Source: Catenovulum sp. 2E275
GTDB lineage: Bacteria > Pseudomonadota > Gammaproteobacteria > Enterobacterales > Alteromonadaceae
Assembly: GCF_025515275.1 (NCBI RefSeq)
Contig: NZ_JAOPFU010000009.1
Span: 1 to 64,000, forward strand
DNA: 64,000 nt
Reading direction: 5' to 3'
Part shown: piece by piece, positions 38,234 to 46,914 of the stretch
Layout: every line of letters begins with the position of its first letter
Numbering within the stretch: position 1 is the first letter of the stretch
Made by a program: the position numbers and the translations under genes
Notes under the pieces: generated by a model
The model's input: the letters and a program-made list of their open reading frames with translations, nothing else
Databases searched by the model: none
Told to the model about the DNA's origin: nothing

Positions 38234-39319
38234 ATGAAAGAATCTATTATTCACAAGTTAGAACTGCTTGAAGAAAGATACGAAGAAGTTCAGGCCATGT
38301 TAGGTGATCCTGATGTTATTACTAATCAGGATAAATTTAGAGCATTATCAAAAGAATATGCTCAATTAGAAGAAGTTGTTAAAGGGTTTCGGGCTTTTAA
38401 AGACGCACAGGATAATTTAGCTGCAGCGCAAGAAATGCTTGAAGATGACGACGCTGAAATGCGTGAAATGGCGCAGGAAGAAATTAAAGCAGCTAAAGGT
38501 GTATTAGAAGATTTAGAACACGAGTTGCAAATTTTATTACTGCCTAAAGATCCAAATGACGATCGCAACTGCTTTGTTGAAATTAGAGCCGGAGCCGGTG
38601 GAGACGAAGCTGGTATATTTGCCGGTGATTTATTCCGTATGTATTCACGTTTTGCTGAGCGTAAACGCTGGAAAATTGAATTAATGAGTGCTAACGAAAG
38701 CGAACAGGGTGGTTATAAAGAAGTCATTGCCCGGATTGAAGGCGACGGCGCTTATGGTTTATTAAAATTTGAATCGGGCGGTCATAGGGTTCAGCGTGTA
38801 CCAGAAACTGAATCGCAAGGGCGAATTCATACTTCGGCCTGTACGGTCGCGGTATTACCGGAAGTCCCAGAAGCTGAAGCGGTGCAAATTAATTCGGCAG
38901 ATTTACGTATTGATACTTTCCGTGCATCGGGCGCGGGTGGTCAGCACGTTAACCGAACCGATTCTGCGGTACGTATTACCCATATTCCAACCGGTGTTGT
39001 GGTGGAATGTCAAGACGAGCGTTCGCAACATAAAAACAAAGCTAAAGCTATGTCGGTATTGGTTGCGCGAATTCAAGCAGCTGAAGACGAAAAACGCCGT
39101 GTAGAAGATGAATCAACCCGCCGTAATTTAGTAGGAAGTGGTGATAGATCAGAACGTATCCGCACTTATAACTATCCACAAGGGCGAATTACCGATCATA
39201 GAATCAACTTAACCTTATACAAATTAACAGATGTAATTGAAGGCGATTTAAACTCTGTATTAGATCCGCTGGTACAAGAACATCAGGCTGATCAGTTAGC
39301 TGCATTATCAGATAACTAA
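38234..39319 (+). CDS. prfA: Peptide chain release factor 1
   Basis: RF1 releases the finished protein at UAA and UAG codons. The GGQ motif is in [15 protein letters not shown] near residue 235, and the codon-recognition region contains PETESQG near 187, which corresponds to the PxT anticodon-like motif of RF1. No programmed frameshift is present, which also separates it from RF2. The ATG at 38234 gives 361 residues (E. coli 360); the frame extends 30 bp upstream into hemA. Confidence 0.96.
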   Translation: MKESIIHKLELLEERYEEVQAMLGDPDVITNQDKFRALSKEYAQLEEVVKGFRAFKDAQDNLAAAQEMLEDDDAEMREMAQEEIKAAKGVLEDLEHELQILLLPKDPNDDRNCFVEIRAGAGGDEAGIFAGDLFRMYSRFAERKRWKIELMSANESEQGGYKEVIARIEGDGAYGLLKFESGGHRVQRVPETESQGRIHTSACTVAVLPEVPEAEAVQINSADLRIDTFRASGAGGQHVNRTDSAVRITHIPTGVVVECQDERSQHKNKAKAMSVLVARIQAAEDEKRRVEDESTRRNLVGSGDRSERIRTYNYPQGRITDHRINLTLYKLTDVIEGDLNSVLDPLVQEHQADQLAALSDN

Positions 39320-39335
39320 TTAAGCTATTGATTTA

Positions 39336-40220
39336 ATGAGTGTTGGTACTTCACTGTTTGATTCACCGCTTAACATTGAGCAAGCTTGGCGCAGTGCCGC
39401 CAGCTTGTTAGTTAACTCAGAATCAGCCCGGTTAGATAGCCAGTTATTATTATTACATGCACTTGAAAAAACCGAGCGCAGTTATTTATTAACTTGGCCT
39501 GAGCGGGAATTATCTCAAACTCAAATTGACCAATTTTCAGCCCTAATTAAGCAGCGTATTACCGGTGTACCGGTTGCACATTTAATTGGTAACCGAGAAT
39601 TTTGGGGATTAGCTTTAGCGGTTAATGCTTCAACTTTAATTCCGCGTCCGGATACCGAAGTTATTATTGAAACTGTGTTAGATTTATATCAACACCAGCT
39701 TAATGATACGCTAAAAGCGCTCGATTTAGGCACAGGCACAGGCGCAATTGCGTTGGCGCTTAAATCCGAATGTCCAAACTGGCAAATTGATGCAGTGGAA
39801 TATTCAAAGCAAGCCGCAGAATTAGCCCAGCAGAACTCAACAGCATTAAATTTAGCAATTAATATTTATCAGGGAAGCTGGTTTGAGCCGCTAAATTTAA
39901 ACCCTCAACAATATCAGTTAATTGTTTCTAATCCGCCTTATATTGAAGAAAATGATCCGCATTTGGCGCAAGGCGATGTGAGATTTGAACCCGAATCCGC
40001 ATTGGTTGCTGCAAACAATGGCATGGCTGATATTGAACATATTATTGAAACTGCTCAACATTTTTTAGCCGATCAAGCTTGGCTTATTTTGGAGCATGGC
40101 TATCAGCAGGCTGGTGCGGTGCAAGCCGTATTTAACCAGTATGCCAGCTATCAATTGGTTCAAACCATTAGTGACTTATCTGGCCAGCCTAGAATAACCC
40201 TAGCCCAATTTAAAAAATAA
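39336..40220 (+). CDS. prmC: Release factor glutamine methyltransferase PrmC
   Basis: PrmC methylates the glutamine of the GGQ motif in release factors. The SAM-binding motif LDLGTGTGAIALAL is near residue 128 and the catalytic SNPPYIEENDPHL near 204. The length of 294 residues suits the family. It lies 16 bp after its substrate gene prfA. Confidence 0.95.
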   Translation: MSVGTSLFDSPLNIEQAWRSAASLLVNSESARLDSQLLLLHALEKTERSYLLTWPERELSQTQIDQFSALIKQRITGVPVAHLIGNREFWGLALAVNASTLIPRPDTEVIIETVLDLYQHQLNDTLKALDLGTGTGAIALALKSECPNWQIDAVEYSKQAAELAQQNSTALNLAINIYQGSWFEPLNLNPQQYQLIVSNPPYIEENDPHLAQGDVRFEPESALVAANNGMADIEHIIETAQHFLADQAWLILEHGYQQAGAVQAVFNQYASYQLVQTISDLSGQPRITLAQFKK

Positions 40221-40290
40221 CCTCTCTTCTTTACTAATCCGATTGATTTTTTGATTATTTTCTTGTGGGTTTAATATTTCTCATCTAATT

Positions 40291-40319
40291 TAATAATTAG
40301 GAAAAATTCCTAATTATTA
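40291..40319. repeat. Perfect 13-bp inverted repeat before the HD-GYP regulator
   Basis: Arms 40291-40303 and 40307-40319 are perfectly complementary around an AAA loop, and the arms are AT-rich (TAATAATTAGGAA). The repeat ends 16 bp before the ATG at 40336, just before a GGGAC ribosome site. It may be a 5' UTR hairpin, an operator, or a weak terminator for hemA-prfA-prmC; no T tract follows. Confidence 0.7.
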
Positions 40320-40335
40320 GCTGGGACCTGCTGTT

Positions 40336-41904
40336 ATGAACGATGATTTTTTATTTTTTGAAGAAGAGCTAGAAGATACTCCATTAAGTGAAAACCCAAA
40401 CATTCAGAAATGGAAAATCATTATTGTTGATGATGAAGAAGAAGTACATGCGGTTACTAAATTGGCATTAAGTGACTTCACCTTTCATAATAAAGGATTA
40501 GAGTTTATTAGTGCTTATTCAGGAGAAGAAGCTAAACAAACCATTTTAGCTCACCAGGATGCAGCAGTTATCTTACTCGATGTTGTTATGGAAACAGATG
40601 ATGCAGGACTCAAAGTAGTTGATTTTATTCGTAATCAGGCAAATAACCATTTTGTCAGAGTGATTTTAAGAACCGGTCAACCCGGTCAGGCACCAGAGCG
40701 TCAGGTAATTGTTAATTACGATATTAATGACTATAAATCAAAAACTGAGCTAACTGCACAAAAACTTTTTACAGTAGTGATGTCTAGTTTGCGTTCTTAT
40801 CGCGATATTATGGCACTCGAAAAAAACCGGGCAGGACTTGAAACTATTATCCAAGCATCAGCTAATTTATTTAGTAATCATTCAATGGAAAGTTTTATTC
40901 AAGGGCTTTTACGTCAGTTGACTTCTATTATTTCTTGTTCAGATGAAGCTATGTATATTACTTCTTTAGTTGCTGATGATGAAACCGGAGATGGACAGTT
41001 AGTGGTGGTTGCTGGGCAAGGAGAGTTTTCAGGTTTAGAAGGTAAACACTTATTTGATGTAATTGCTCAAGAACAGAAACTGGATTTTGATCAGGCGATT
41101 GCAAATAAGTCAATTGTATACGGCCATGATTATATTATTGCATATTGTCAAAGCCGCAGTACGCGTGGTGCTTTATTATATATTTCAAATATTGCTGAAG
41201 CTTTATCTGAAACAGATAAACATTTAATTGAATTATTTACCCAAAATGTACAAATTGCGTTTGATAATGTGTTACTGACACAGGAAATTGAAGATACTCA
41301 AAAAGAAGTCGTTTTCCGGATGAGTGAAGCTGTTGAGTGCCGCTCAAAAGAAACTGGAAACCATGTAAAAAGAGTCGCACAGTATTGTAGAGTTTTGGCT
41401 GAAAAGCTTAATTTGCCAAATGCGACTATAGAAGAGTTGGTGTTAGCCTCGCCATTACATGATATTGGTAAAATAGGTATATCAGACAAAATATTACATA
41501 AGCCAGGTAAATTAACTGACGAAGAAAGAAATATTATGCAAAAACACGCCGAATTAGGCTATAAAATTTTGCAAAATAGTAATAAAGCAATTATTTCCGC
41601 TGGTGCTATTATTTCATTAGACCATCATGAAAAATGGGATGGTACAGGCTATCCTAATAGAAAAAAGGCAGAAGACATTCATTTATATGGACGAATTGTT
41701 GCAATAGCAGATGTTTATGATGCCCTTAGAAACGAACGGTGTTATAAAAAAGCTTGGTCAGTCGCAGATACTTTAGAACATATTGAGGAGCAAAGTGGTA
41801 AACATTTTGATCCTCAATTAGTAGATATCATGCTTACTCATATTAATGAGTTTGAAAAGATTCTCTTAGAGTTTCCAGACACAGAAGAAGCTCAATTTGG
41901 TTAA
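40336..41904 (+). CDS. Response regulator with DUF3369 and HD-GYP cyclic di-GMP phosphodiesterase domains
   Basis: A 522-residue cytoplasmic regulator. The receiver domain has Asp82 in ILLDVVMETDD after a 25-residue acidic lead. The middle (about 165-315) matches the DUF3369 region that links receivers to HD-GYP in this family. The C-terminal HD-GYP domain has His375-Asp376 in LHDIGKIG, DHHEKWDGTGYP (GYP at 438-440) and DVYDALRNER. All catalytic residues are present, so it should degrade cyclic di-GMP. The convergent panB gene overlaps its end by 4 bp. Confidence 0.9.
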   Translation: MNDDFLFFEEELEDTPLSENPNIQKWKIIIVDDEEEVHAVTKLALSDFTFHNKGLEFISAYSGEEAKQTILAHQDAAVILLDVVMETDDAGLKVVDFIRNQANNHFVRVILRTGQPGQAPERQVIVNYDINDYKSKTELTAQKLFTVVMSSLRSYRDIMALEKNRAGLETIIQASANLFSNHSMESFIQGLLRQLTSIISCSDEAMYITSLVADDETGDGQLVVVAGQGEFSGLEGKHLFDVIAQEQKLDFDQAIANKSIVYGHDYIIAYCQSRSTRGALLYISNIAEALSETDKHLIELFTQNVQIAFDNVLLTQEIEDTQKEVVFRMSEAVECRSKETGNHVKRVAQYCRVLAEKLNLPNATIEELVLASPLHDIGKIGISDKILHKPGKLTDEERNIMQKHAELGYKILQNSNKAIISAGAIISLDHHEKWDGTGYPNRKKAEDIHLYGRIVAIADVYDALRNERCYKKAWSVADTLEHIEEQSGKHFDPQLVDIMLTHINEFEKILLEFPDTEEAQFG

Positions 41905-42650
41905 GGGTACTGTTTCGTTTCAACCTCGGTTTTATATTGGCTGGCTACTTTTAAAATCGTATCGCTGACATGCGCATACTGTTTTGAAAATGGCGGCCAA
42001 TAATCACCAATGCCTAGCGCATCGTTAATTACTAATACTTGCCCATCAGTTTGCCCGCCAGCGCCAATTCCTATGGTTGGAATGGTTAATGCCTGAGTTA
42101 ATTTTTCTCCTAATTCAGCCGGAACATGCTCAATTACTATCATACCTGCACCGGCTTGTTGTAATTGAATCGACTCTTGTAAAATTTGCTCAGCTTCGGC
42201 TGCATCTTTACCCACTTTTTTAAAGCTGGTTGCTTTTTGTGGGGTTAAACCGGTATGAGCACATACCTCAATGCCAGCCTCGGTAATGGCTTGTACTGCT
42301 TGATAATATGGGCCTTCTAACTTTACGCTATCGGCTCCGGCAGTAATAATGCGTTTGGCATTGTCCACTGCATCTTCAACGGTTTCGTAAGACAAATGCG
42401 GTAAATCACCAATAATATGTGTATTTGGCGCACCGCGGCGAACCGCTGCAATATGATAAACCATGTGATCCATAGTGACATCACGCGTGCTGGAAAACCC
42501 CATTTCAACCATACCAACCGAATCGCCAACTAAAATAATTGGAATTCCGGCTTGCTCAATACTGCGTGCAACCGGGCAATTATAAGCCGTTAACATGCTA
42601 ATGCGGCTAACGCCTTTTAATTGTTGAAGTTGTTTAAGTGTTTGTCTCAT
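41901..42650 (-). CDS. panB: 3-methyl-2-oxobutanoate hydroxymethyltransferase PanB
   Basis: PanB makes ketopantoate from 2-oxoisovalerate and methylene-tetrahydrofolate. Motifs are LTAYNCPVAR near residue 20, LVGDSVGMVEMG near 41, KLEGP near 111 and TIGIGAGGQTDGQVLV near 192. At 249 residues it is somewhat shorter than E. coli PanB (264), the shortfall being at the ends. panC is not beside it, unlike in many bacteria; the next gene upstream is unrelated. Confidence 0.93.
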   Translation of the reverse strand: MRQTLKQLQQLKGVSRISMLTAYNCPVARSIEQAGIPIILVGDSVGMVEMGFSSTRDVTMDHMVYHIAAVRRGAPNTHIIGDLPHLSYETVEDAVDNAKRIITAGADSVKLEGPYYQAVQAITEAGIEVCAHTGLTPQKATSFKKVGKDAAEAEQILQESIQLQQAGAGMIVIEHVPAELGEKLTQALTIPTIGIGAGGQTDGQVLVINDALGIGDYWPPFSKQYAHVSDTILKVASQYKTEVETKQYP

Positions 42651-42883
42651 AAAAATTAAACAAATAGCCTAGTGATAACGGCTAAGGATACTCTTTTTAG
42701 TTAAAAAATAAAAATTAAATCCTGCAAGCTCAGGTTTAACTTTTTTTATTGATAATTTATTAATCTAAATGGGATGAAATACAAAAACTGACAAAGCGTT
42801 CACAGGTTTTAATGATGAAGATGGCAGAGCTAATTTGTTTGGATTAAGTTGAGAGTTCAATTTTAAAAGATTAAGGAAGTGTT

Positions 42884-43327
42884 ATGAAAAAAGTCAGACT
42901 GATTGCATTTACCCTAGTATGCGCAACAACCTCAGCATTTTTATCAGCCGAATCTTTGCAGCATACAGAGCAAAAAAAGGAACATCAGCAAAAACTCAAT
43001 CATGCTCAGCAAGTCCAGCAACAAAATATGGATGAACGCGAAGCTCATATTAGAAAGCAGCAGGAGAAAAAAGAGCAGGCTTATTTAAAGCAAATGGATG
43101 AGCAAGAATTAAAAGTTAAGCAGTCGCACCAGCAAAAAATTAATGAAATGCGTCAAAATCAGCAAACCACTCAAAATGAGCGCCAGCAAATGATTGAAGA
43201 AAACGAACATGCGGCACAGGCTGAATTACAAAAACGTCAGCAACAGCAATTACAAAAGCGACAAGAACAGGAAGAAAAGCTAGAGCAAAAATTAGATAAA
43301 AAGCTGGAAAATGAACAACTCAATTAA
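42884..43327 (+). CDS. Exported Gln/Glu/Lys-rich coiled-coil protein of unknown function
   Basis: A 147-residue protein with a Sec signal peptide (MKKVRLIAFTLV..., cleavage near residue 22) followed entirely by a charged, glutamine-rich helix with heptad-like spacing and repeated HQQK and QQQ patterns. It lacks any catalytic motif. It is expected to be a periplasmic coiled coil; the composition alone does not identify a family. The start has an AAGGAA ribosome site. The upstream 233 bp (42651-42883) hold no gene that I can support. Confidence 0.65.
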   Translation: MKKVRLIAFTLVCATTSAFLSAESLQHTEQKKEHQQKLNHAQQVQQQNMDEREAHIRKQQEKKEQAYLKQMDEQELKVKQSHQQKINEMRQNQQTTQNERQQMIEENEHAAQAELQKRQQQQLQKRQEQEEKLEQKLDKKLENEQLN

Positions 43328-43368
43328 ATCCACCCATTGGCTAAGTTAATAAAGCTAGCTGAATAAAT

Positions 43369-43390
43369 ACAGGGTATATCGCCCTGTTTT
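43369..43390 (+). terminator. Terminator after the coiled-coil gene
   Basis: A 6-bp GC-rich stem, ACAGGG and CCCTGT, with a 7-nt loop and a T4 tail at 43387-43390. Confidence 0.65.
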
Positions 43391-43468
43391 AAATTATAAA
43401 ATAATTGCAAAATATACGGTTATCCTTAATGATAGGCAGCTTCAAAAATACAAGCTAAGGAATAACGT

Positions 43469-43834
43469 ATGAATAATTTTGAACATGGAAAAGATCCATA
43501 TACAGGTTTATCGGTAAGAGATGATGCCGCCAAAACAAATGCTCTAATTGCTTATGGATTAATGGTTGCGGGTTTATTTACCGGCATATTTTGGTTTATT
43601 GGTGCATTTTGGGCGATGGTAAAAAGCAGTGAAGCCAGGGGCACATTATTTGAAGACCACTACACTAATATCTCAAAAATATTTTGGTGGGGATTGTTTT
43701 TTACCATCATTGGTTTTATCACTATTTTTATTGTGATTGGTTATTTTATTTTATGTATCGTCTGGATTTGGTCAGTATTTAAAATTGTAAAAGGGTTAGC
43801 CAAAATTACCTCTAATAAATCTTATTATCCCTAA
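43469..43834 (+). CDS. DUF4870-like small membrane protein
   Basis: A 121-residue protein with three hydrophobic helices (about 26-52, 68-88 and 90-108) and a pattern resembling DUF4870 or related Vibrio membrane proteins: a helix ending before a short charged segment with EDHYTNISKIFWWGL. The function is unknown. It has an AAGGAA site before the ATG and stands alone between the coiled-coil gene and baiN. Confidence 0.6.
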   Translation: MNNFEHGKDPYTGLSVRDDAAKTNALIAYGLMVAGLFTGIFWFIGAFWAMVKSSEARGTLFEDHYTNISKIFWWGLFFTIIGFITIFIVIGYFILCIVWIWSVFKIVKGLAKITSNKSYYP

Positions 43835-43912
43835 ATTTCCCCATTAAGCCGTTGAGTTAGGTATAATCTGCGCTAGTTTTAACGGTTTAATTAATGGGTT
43901 AATAGGTAAAAA

Positions 43913-45097
43913 GTGAAACAATTTGATGTCATCATCATAGGTGCAGGCGCAGCCGGTTTAATGTGTGCCGCTACGGCGGGCTATCGCGGTAAGCAGGTAG
44001 CTGTGCTAGATATGGGTAAAAAAGCAGGTCGAAAAATATTAATCAGTGGTGGTGGCCGCTGTAACTTCACTAATGAAAATGCCAGTCCGGCTAACTATCT
44101 TTGTAAAAATCCACACTTTGTAAAATCCTGTTTAAGCCGTTATACCCAACAAGATTTTATTGAATTGGTTGACCGCCACGGTTTAGATTATCATCACAAA
44201 ACATTAGGCCAGCTTTTTTGCGATAACAGTGCACAGGATATTGTTGATATTTTATTAACCGAATGCGAGTGGGCTGGCGTCGAGGTTATTCTGCGTAGCG
44301 AAGTGATTAACGTGTCTAAAACCGCGGATAATTATTTATTAGAAACCTCAAGCGGTGAATATACTTGCCAATCTTTAGTGGTTGCCAGTGGCGGCTTAAC
44401 CATGCCAAAACTAGGCGCATCGCCAATTGGTTATAAAATAGCTGAACAATTTGGTTTAACTGTACTACCCACTACAGCTGCACTTGTGCCTTTTACTTTG
44501 CACGATCATGACAAAAAAAGGTTTGATGGTTTATCCGGCATCAGCATTGACTGCTTAGTTTCTAGTGAAAATGGTCAGCGTTTTCGTGAGAATATTTTAT
44601 TCACCCATCGTGGTTTATCCGGCCCGGCTATTTTACAAATATCCTCGTATTGGCAAGCAGGCCAAGCTGTCACCATTAATTTATTACCAGATAATCGTTT
44701 AATTGAGTTAATCGAAAACTGGCGTAAAGACAGCCCTAAAAAGTCGCTTAAAAACTGCCTTAATCAAATATTACCCGGCCGTTTTATTGATACCTTAATT
44801 GCTGAACAGGCGATTCCAGATAAAGCTGTGAATCAGCTCAGCCATAGTGAAATCAAGCAACTTGATGAATATTTTCATCAATGGACAATTAAACCAAACG
44901 GCACAGAAGGCTACAGAACCGCCGAAGTAACATTAGGTGGGGTCGATACCGATGAACTCAGTTCAAAAACTTTTGAAGCCAAAAAGTCTGCGGGTTTATA
45001 TTTTATTGGTGAAGTAACCGATGTGACCGGCTGGCTAGGCGGCTACAATTTCCAATATGCTTGGAGTAGCGGTGTCGCTTGTGGGCTAGCGGTTTAA
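43913..45097 (+). CDS. baiN: BaiN/YhiN family NAD(P)/FAD-dependent oxidoreductase
   Basis: A flavoprotein of the HI0933/YhiN/BaiN family. It has the FAD-binding IGAGAAGLMCAA at residues 8-19, the second GKKAGRKILISGGGRCNFTN near 36, and the C-terminal FAD motif GEVTDVTGWLGGYNFQYAWSSG near 372. The 394-residue length is close to E. coli YhiN (400), and the conserved C-terminus is complete. The GTG start has AGGTAA upstream. The gene matters here because, as I recall, yhiN is one of the attachment genes used by Tn7-like transposons, and an accessory island begins just after its stop. Confidence 0.9.
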   Translation: MKQFDVIIIGAGAAGLMCAATAGYRGKQVAVLDMGKKAGRKILISGGGRCNFTNENASPANYLCKNPHFVKSCLSRYTQQDFIELVDRHGLDYHHKTLGQLFCDNSAQDIVDILLTECEWAGVEVILRSEVINVSKTADNYLLETSSGEYTCQSLVVASGGLTMPKLGASPIGYKIAEQFGLTVLPTTAALVPFTLHDHDKKRFDGLSGISIDCLVSSENGQRFRENILFTHRGLSGPAILQISSYWQAGQAVTINLLPDNRLIELIENWRKDSPKKSLKNCLNQILPGRFIDTLIAEQAIPDKAVNQLSHSEIKQLDEYFHQWTIKPNGTEGYRTAEVTLGGVDTDELSSKTFEAKKSAGLYFIGEVTDVTGWLGGYNFQYAWSSGVACGLAV

Positions 45098-45116
45098 TGA
45101 TTTAATGAAAATAAAA

Positions 45117-45179
45117 CGAAGACAATTGAAATTGCATCGAAGACAATTGAAATCACACAGAAGACAATCTCCGAGTAAA
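45117..45179 (+). repeat. Three tandem 21-bp repeats, candidate TnsB-binding sites
   Basis: Units start at 45117, 45138 and 45159. Each holds GAAGACAAT at the same phase; the first two share 16 bases (CGAAGACAATTGAAAT) and the third diverges after GAAGACAAT. The 21-bp spacing and GACAAT core recall the Tn7 left-end TnsB sites, which begin GACAAT as I remember. They lie between the baiN stop and the hsdM end, where a transposon end would be expected. Confidence 0.6.
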
Positions 45180-45191
45180 CCATGTACTAAA

Positions 45192-45220
45192 AAGGCTTAA
45201 TTTATTGAAAGTTAAGCCTT
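45192..45220. terminator. Hairpin between the repeats and hsdM
   Basis: A perfect 9-bp stem AAGGCTTAA/TTAAGCCTT (arms 45192-45200 and 45212-45220) with an 11-nt loop and poly-A on the left. It could end the minus-strand restriction operon, whose last stop is at 45273. Confidence 0.7.
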
Positions 45221-45272
45221 AAATATTGTCATCATTTTATTGTTAATGAAAATTAATATATAAAATCTATAG

Positions 45273-46898
45273 TTATCTGGGCAACAAAGGCAAACCTAGT
45301 TCTTTGAGGAAGCTATTGTGCTTATCTAAGGCTTTATTGATATCTTTTTCAATCTCAACTAACTTTTCATGCTCTGCTTGTAAATCCACCTTAGCTTCTG
45401 CTTTAGCTGTGCTTACATATCGCGAGATATTCAAGTTGAAATCATTCTTCTCGATCTCTTCCATTGAGACTCGGCGAGAATAGCGTTCTTCTTGCTCTCT
45501 AAATCTATAGGTATCGACTATCTTTTGAATATCTTCTGGGCGAAGCTTATTCTGGCGTTTACCCTTTTCGAAGTTCTCTTCATCACTAGCATTGATAAAC
45601 AAAACATCATTGTACTTCTTGCATTTTTTTAGTACGAGAATACAAACAGGGATACCCGTTGAGAAAAACAGATTAGAAGGTAAACCGATAACAGTATCAA
45701 TGTGCCCATCTTTTAATAGCTTGCTGCGTATACGTTGTTCCGCCCCACCTCTAAACAAGACACCATGAGGCAAAATAATAGCCATCGTGCCTTCATCACT
45801 TAAAAAGTGGAAACCATGCAATAGAAAAGCAAAATCAGCCGCAGATTTAGGGGCTATACCGTGATTTTTGAAACGGAAATCTTCTTTAAACTCAGCTCTG
45901 TCAGATTCCCATCGATAACTAAATGGTGGGTTAGCGACTACAGCATCAAACTTAAGCTTTTTAGCTGGGTTCTTTTCATTAAGTAGATCCCAATCATTGA
46001 ATAACGTATCACCATGAAAAATATCAAATTCAGTATCTTTTACTCCATGAAGCAACATGTTCATACGAGCTAAGTTATAGGTGGTGATATTTTTTTCTTG
46101 TCCGTAAATCTTACCGATGCTACCACCAGCAGACGTGATATGTTTACGTACATTCAATAGCAAAGAACCTGAACCACAAGTAAAGTCCAAAACTCGGTTT
46201 AAGTTCCTTTTTTTACCCATCTTTGGTTCTTGACTGTCTAATGTGACAATCTCGGAAAGGATAGTTGATATTGGTTGCGGAGTATAAAACTCGCCAGCCT
46301 TTTTACCACCATTGGCAGCAAACTCACCAATCAAGTATTCGTAAGCATCCCCTAAAATATCAGTATCAGTAGAGAACTGAGCAATACCTTCAGATACCTT
46401 TTGGATAATATTACATAGCTTTGTATTACGATCTGATGGCTTTTTCCCTAACTTTTCTGAATTTAAATTTATCTCGGAGAACAAGCCTTGAAAGCTACTA
46501 TTAAAGCTTTCATTTTCAATGTATTTGAACCCTTCCTCTAGCGTTTTGAGCAACTCATCATCTTGCACTCTCGCCATTTCAGCGATACTAGACCACAGAT
46601 GCTCAGGCTTGATAATATAATGCAATTTACGGCGCATTTGTTTTTCGAAAGATGGGACGTCGACAGGGTTATGCTTATACCAAATAGCTAAAGGTGCCGA
46701 TTTACTATCCTTATCAAGCACTGGATAGTCTCGACCTAACTCTTTCTTAGCTGCGGTTTCAAAGTTATCAGATAAGTAACGTAAAAACAGAAAAGAAAGC
46801 ATATAGTCACGGAAATCATCAGCATTCATTGCACCACGCAAAGTGTCCGCGATATCCCACAGAGTTTTACCTAATTTATTTAATTGCTCTTGAGTCAT
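45273..46898 (-). CDS. hsdM: Type I restriction-modification system methyltransferase subunit HsdM
   Basis: HsdM is the adenine-N6 methyltransferase subunit; two copies with one HsdS form the methylase core. An N-terminal helical domain (about 5-170) is followed by the SAM site DFTCGSGSLL at 238-247 and the catalytic NPPF at 323-326, then a C-terminal coiled tail that contacts HsdS. The 541 residues suit the family. It is the last gene of the operon hsdR-hsdS-ATPase-hsdM, 16 bp after the ATPase. Confidence 0.95.
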   Translation of the reverse strand: MTQEQLNKLGKTLWDIADTLRGAMNADDFRDYMLSFLFLRYLSDNFETAAKKELGRDYPVLDKDSKSAPLAIWYKHNPVDVPSFEKQMRRKLHYIIKPEHLWSSIAEMARVQDDELLKTLEEGFKYIENESFNSSFQGLFSEINLNSEKLGKKPSDRNTKLCNIIQKVSEGIAQFSTDTDILGDAYEYLIGEFAANGGKKAGEFYTPQPISTILSEIVTLDSQEPKMGKKRNLNRVLDFTCGSGSLLLNVRKHITSAGGSIGKIYGQEKNITTYNLARMNMLLHGVKDTEFDIFHGDTLFNDWDLLNEKNPAKKLKFDAVVANPPFSYRWESDRAEFKEDFRFKNHGIAPKSAADFAFLLHGFHFLSDEGTMAIILPHGVLFRGGAEQRIRSKLLKDGHIDTVIGLPSNLFFSTGIPVCILVLKKCKKYNDVLFINASDEENFEKGKRQNKLRPEDIQKIVDTYRFREQEERYSRRVSMEEIEKNDFNLNISRYVSTAKAEAKVDLQAEHEKLVEIEKDINKALDKHNSFLKELGLPLLPR

Positions 46899-46914
46899 CT
46901 TAATATATCTCTAC

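Noticed and set aside
45080-45086. TGTGGGC inside the end of baiN, identical to the Tn7 terminal bases
   Set aside because: The bases are codons of the normal C-terminus of BaiN, and the distance to the first repeat core (41 bp) is far from the 8 bp in Tn7, so it is best explained by chance.
45117-45179. Short tandem repeats considered as a CRISPR array
   Set aside because: The repeats abut with 21-bp period, have no unique spacers of normal length and number only three; no cas gene is present.
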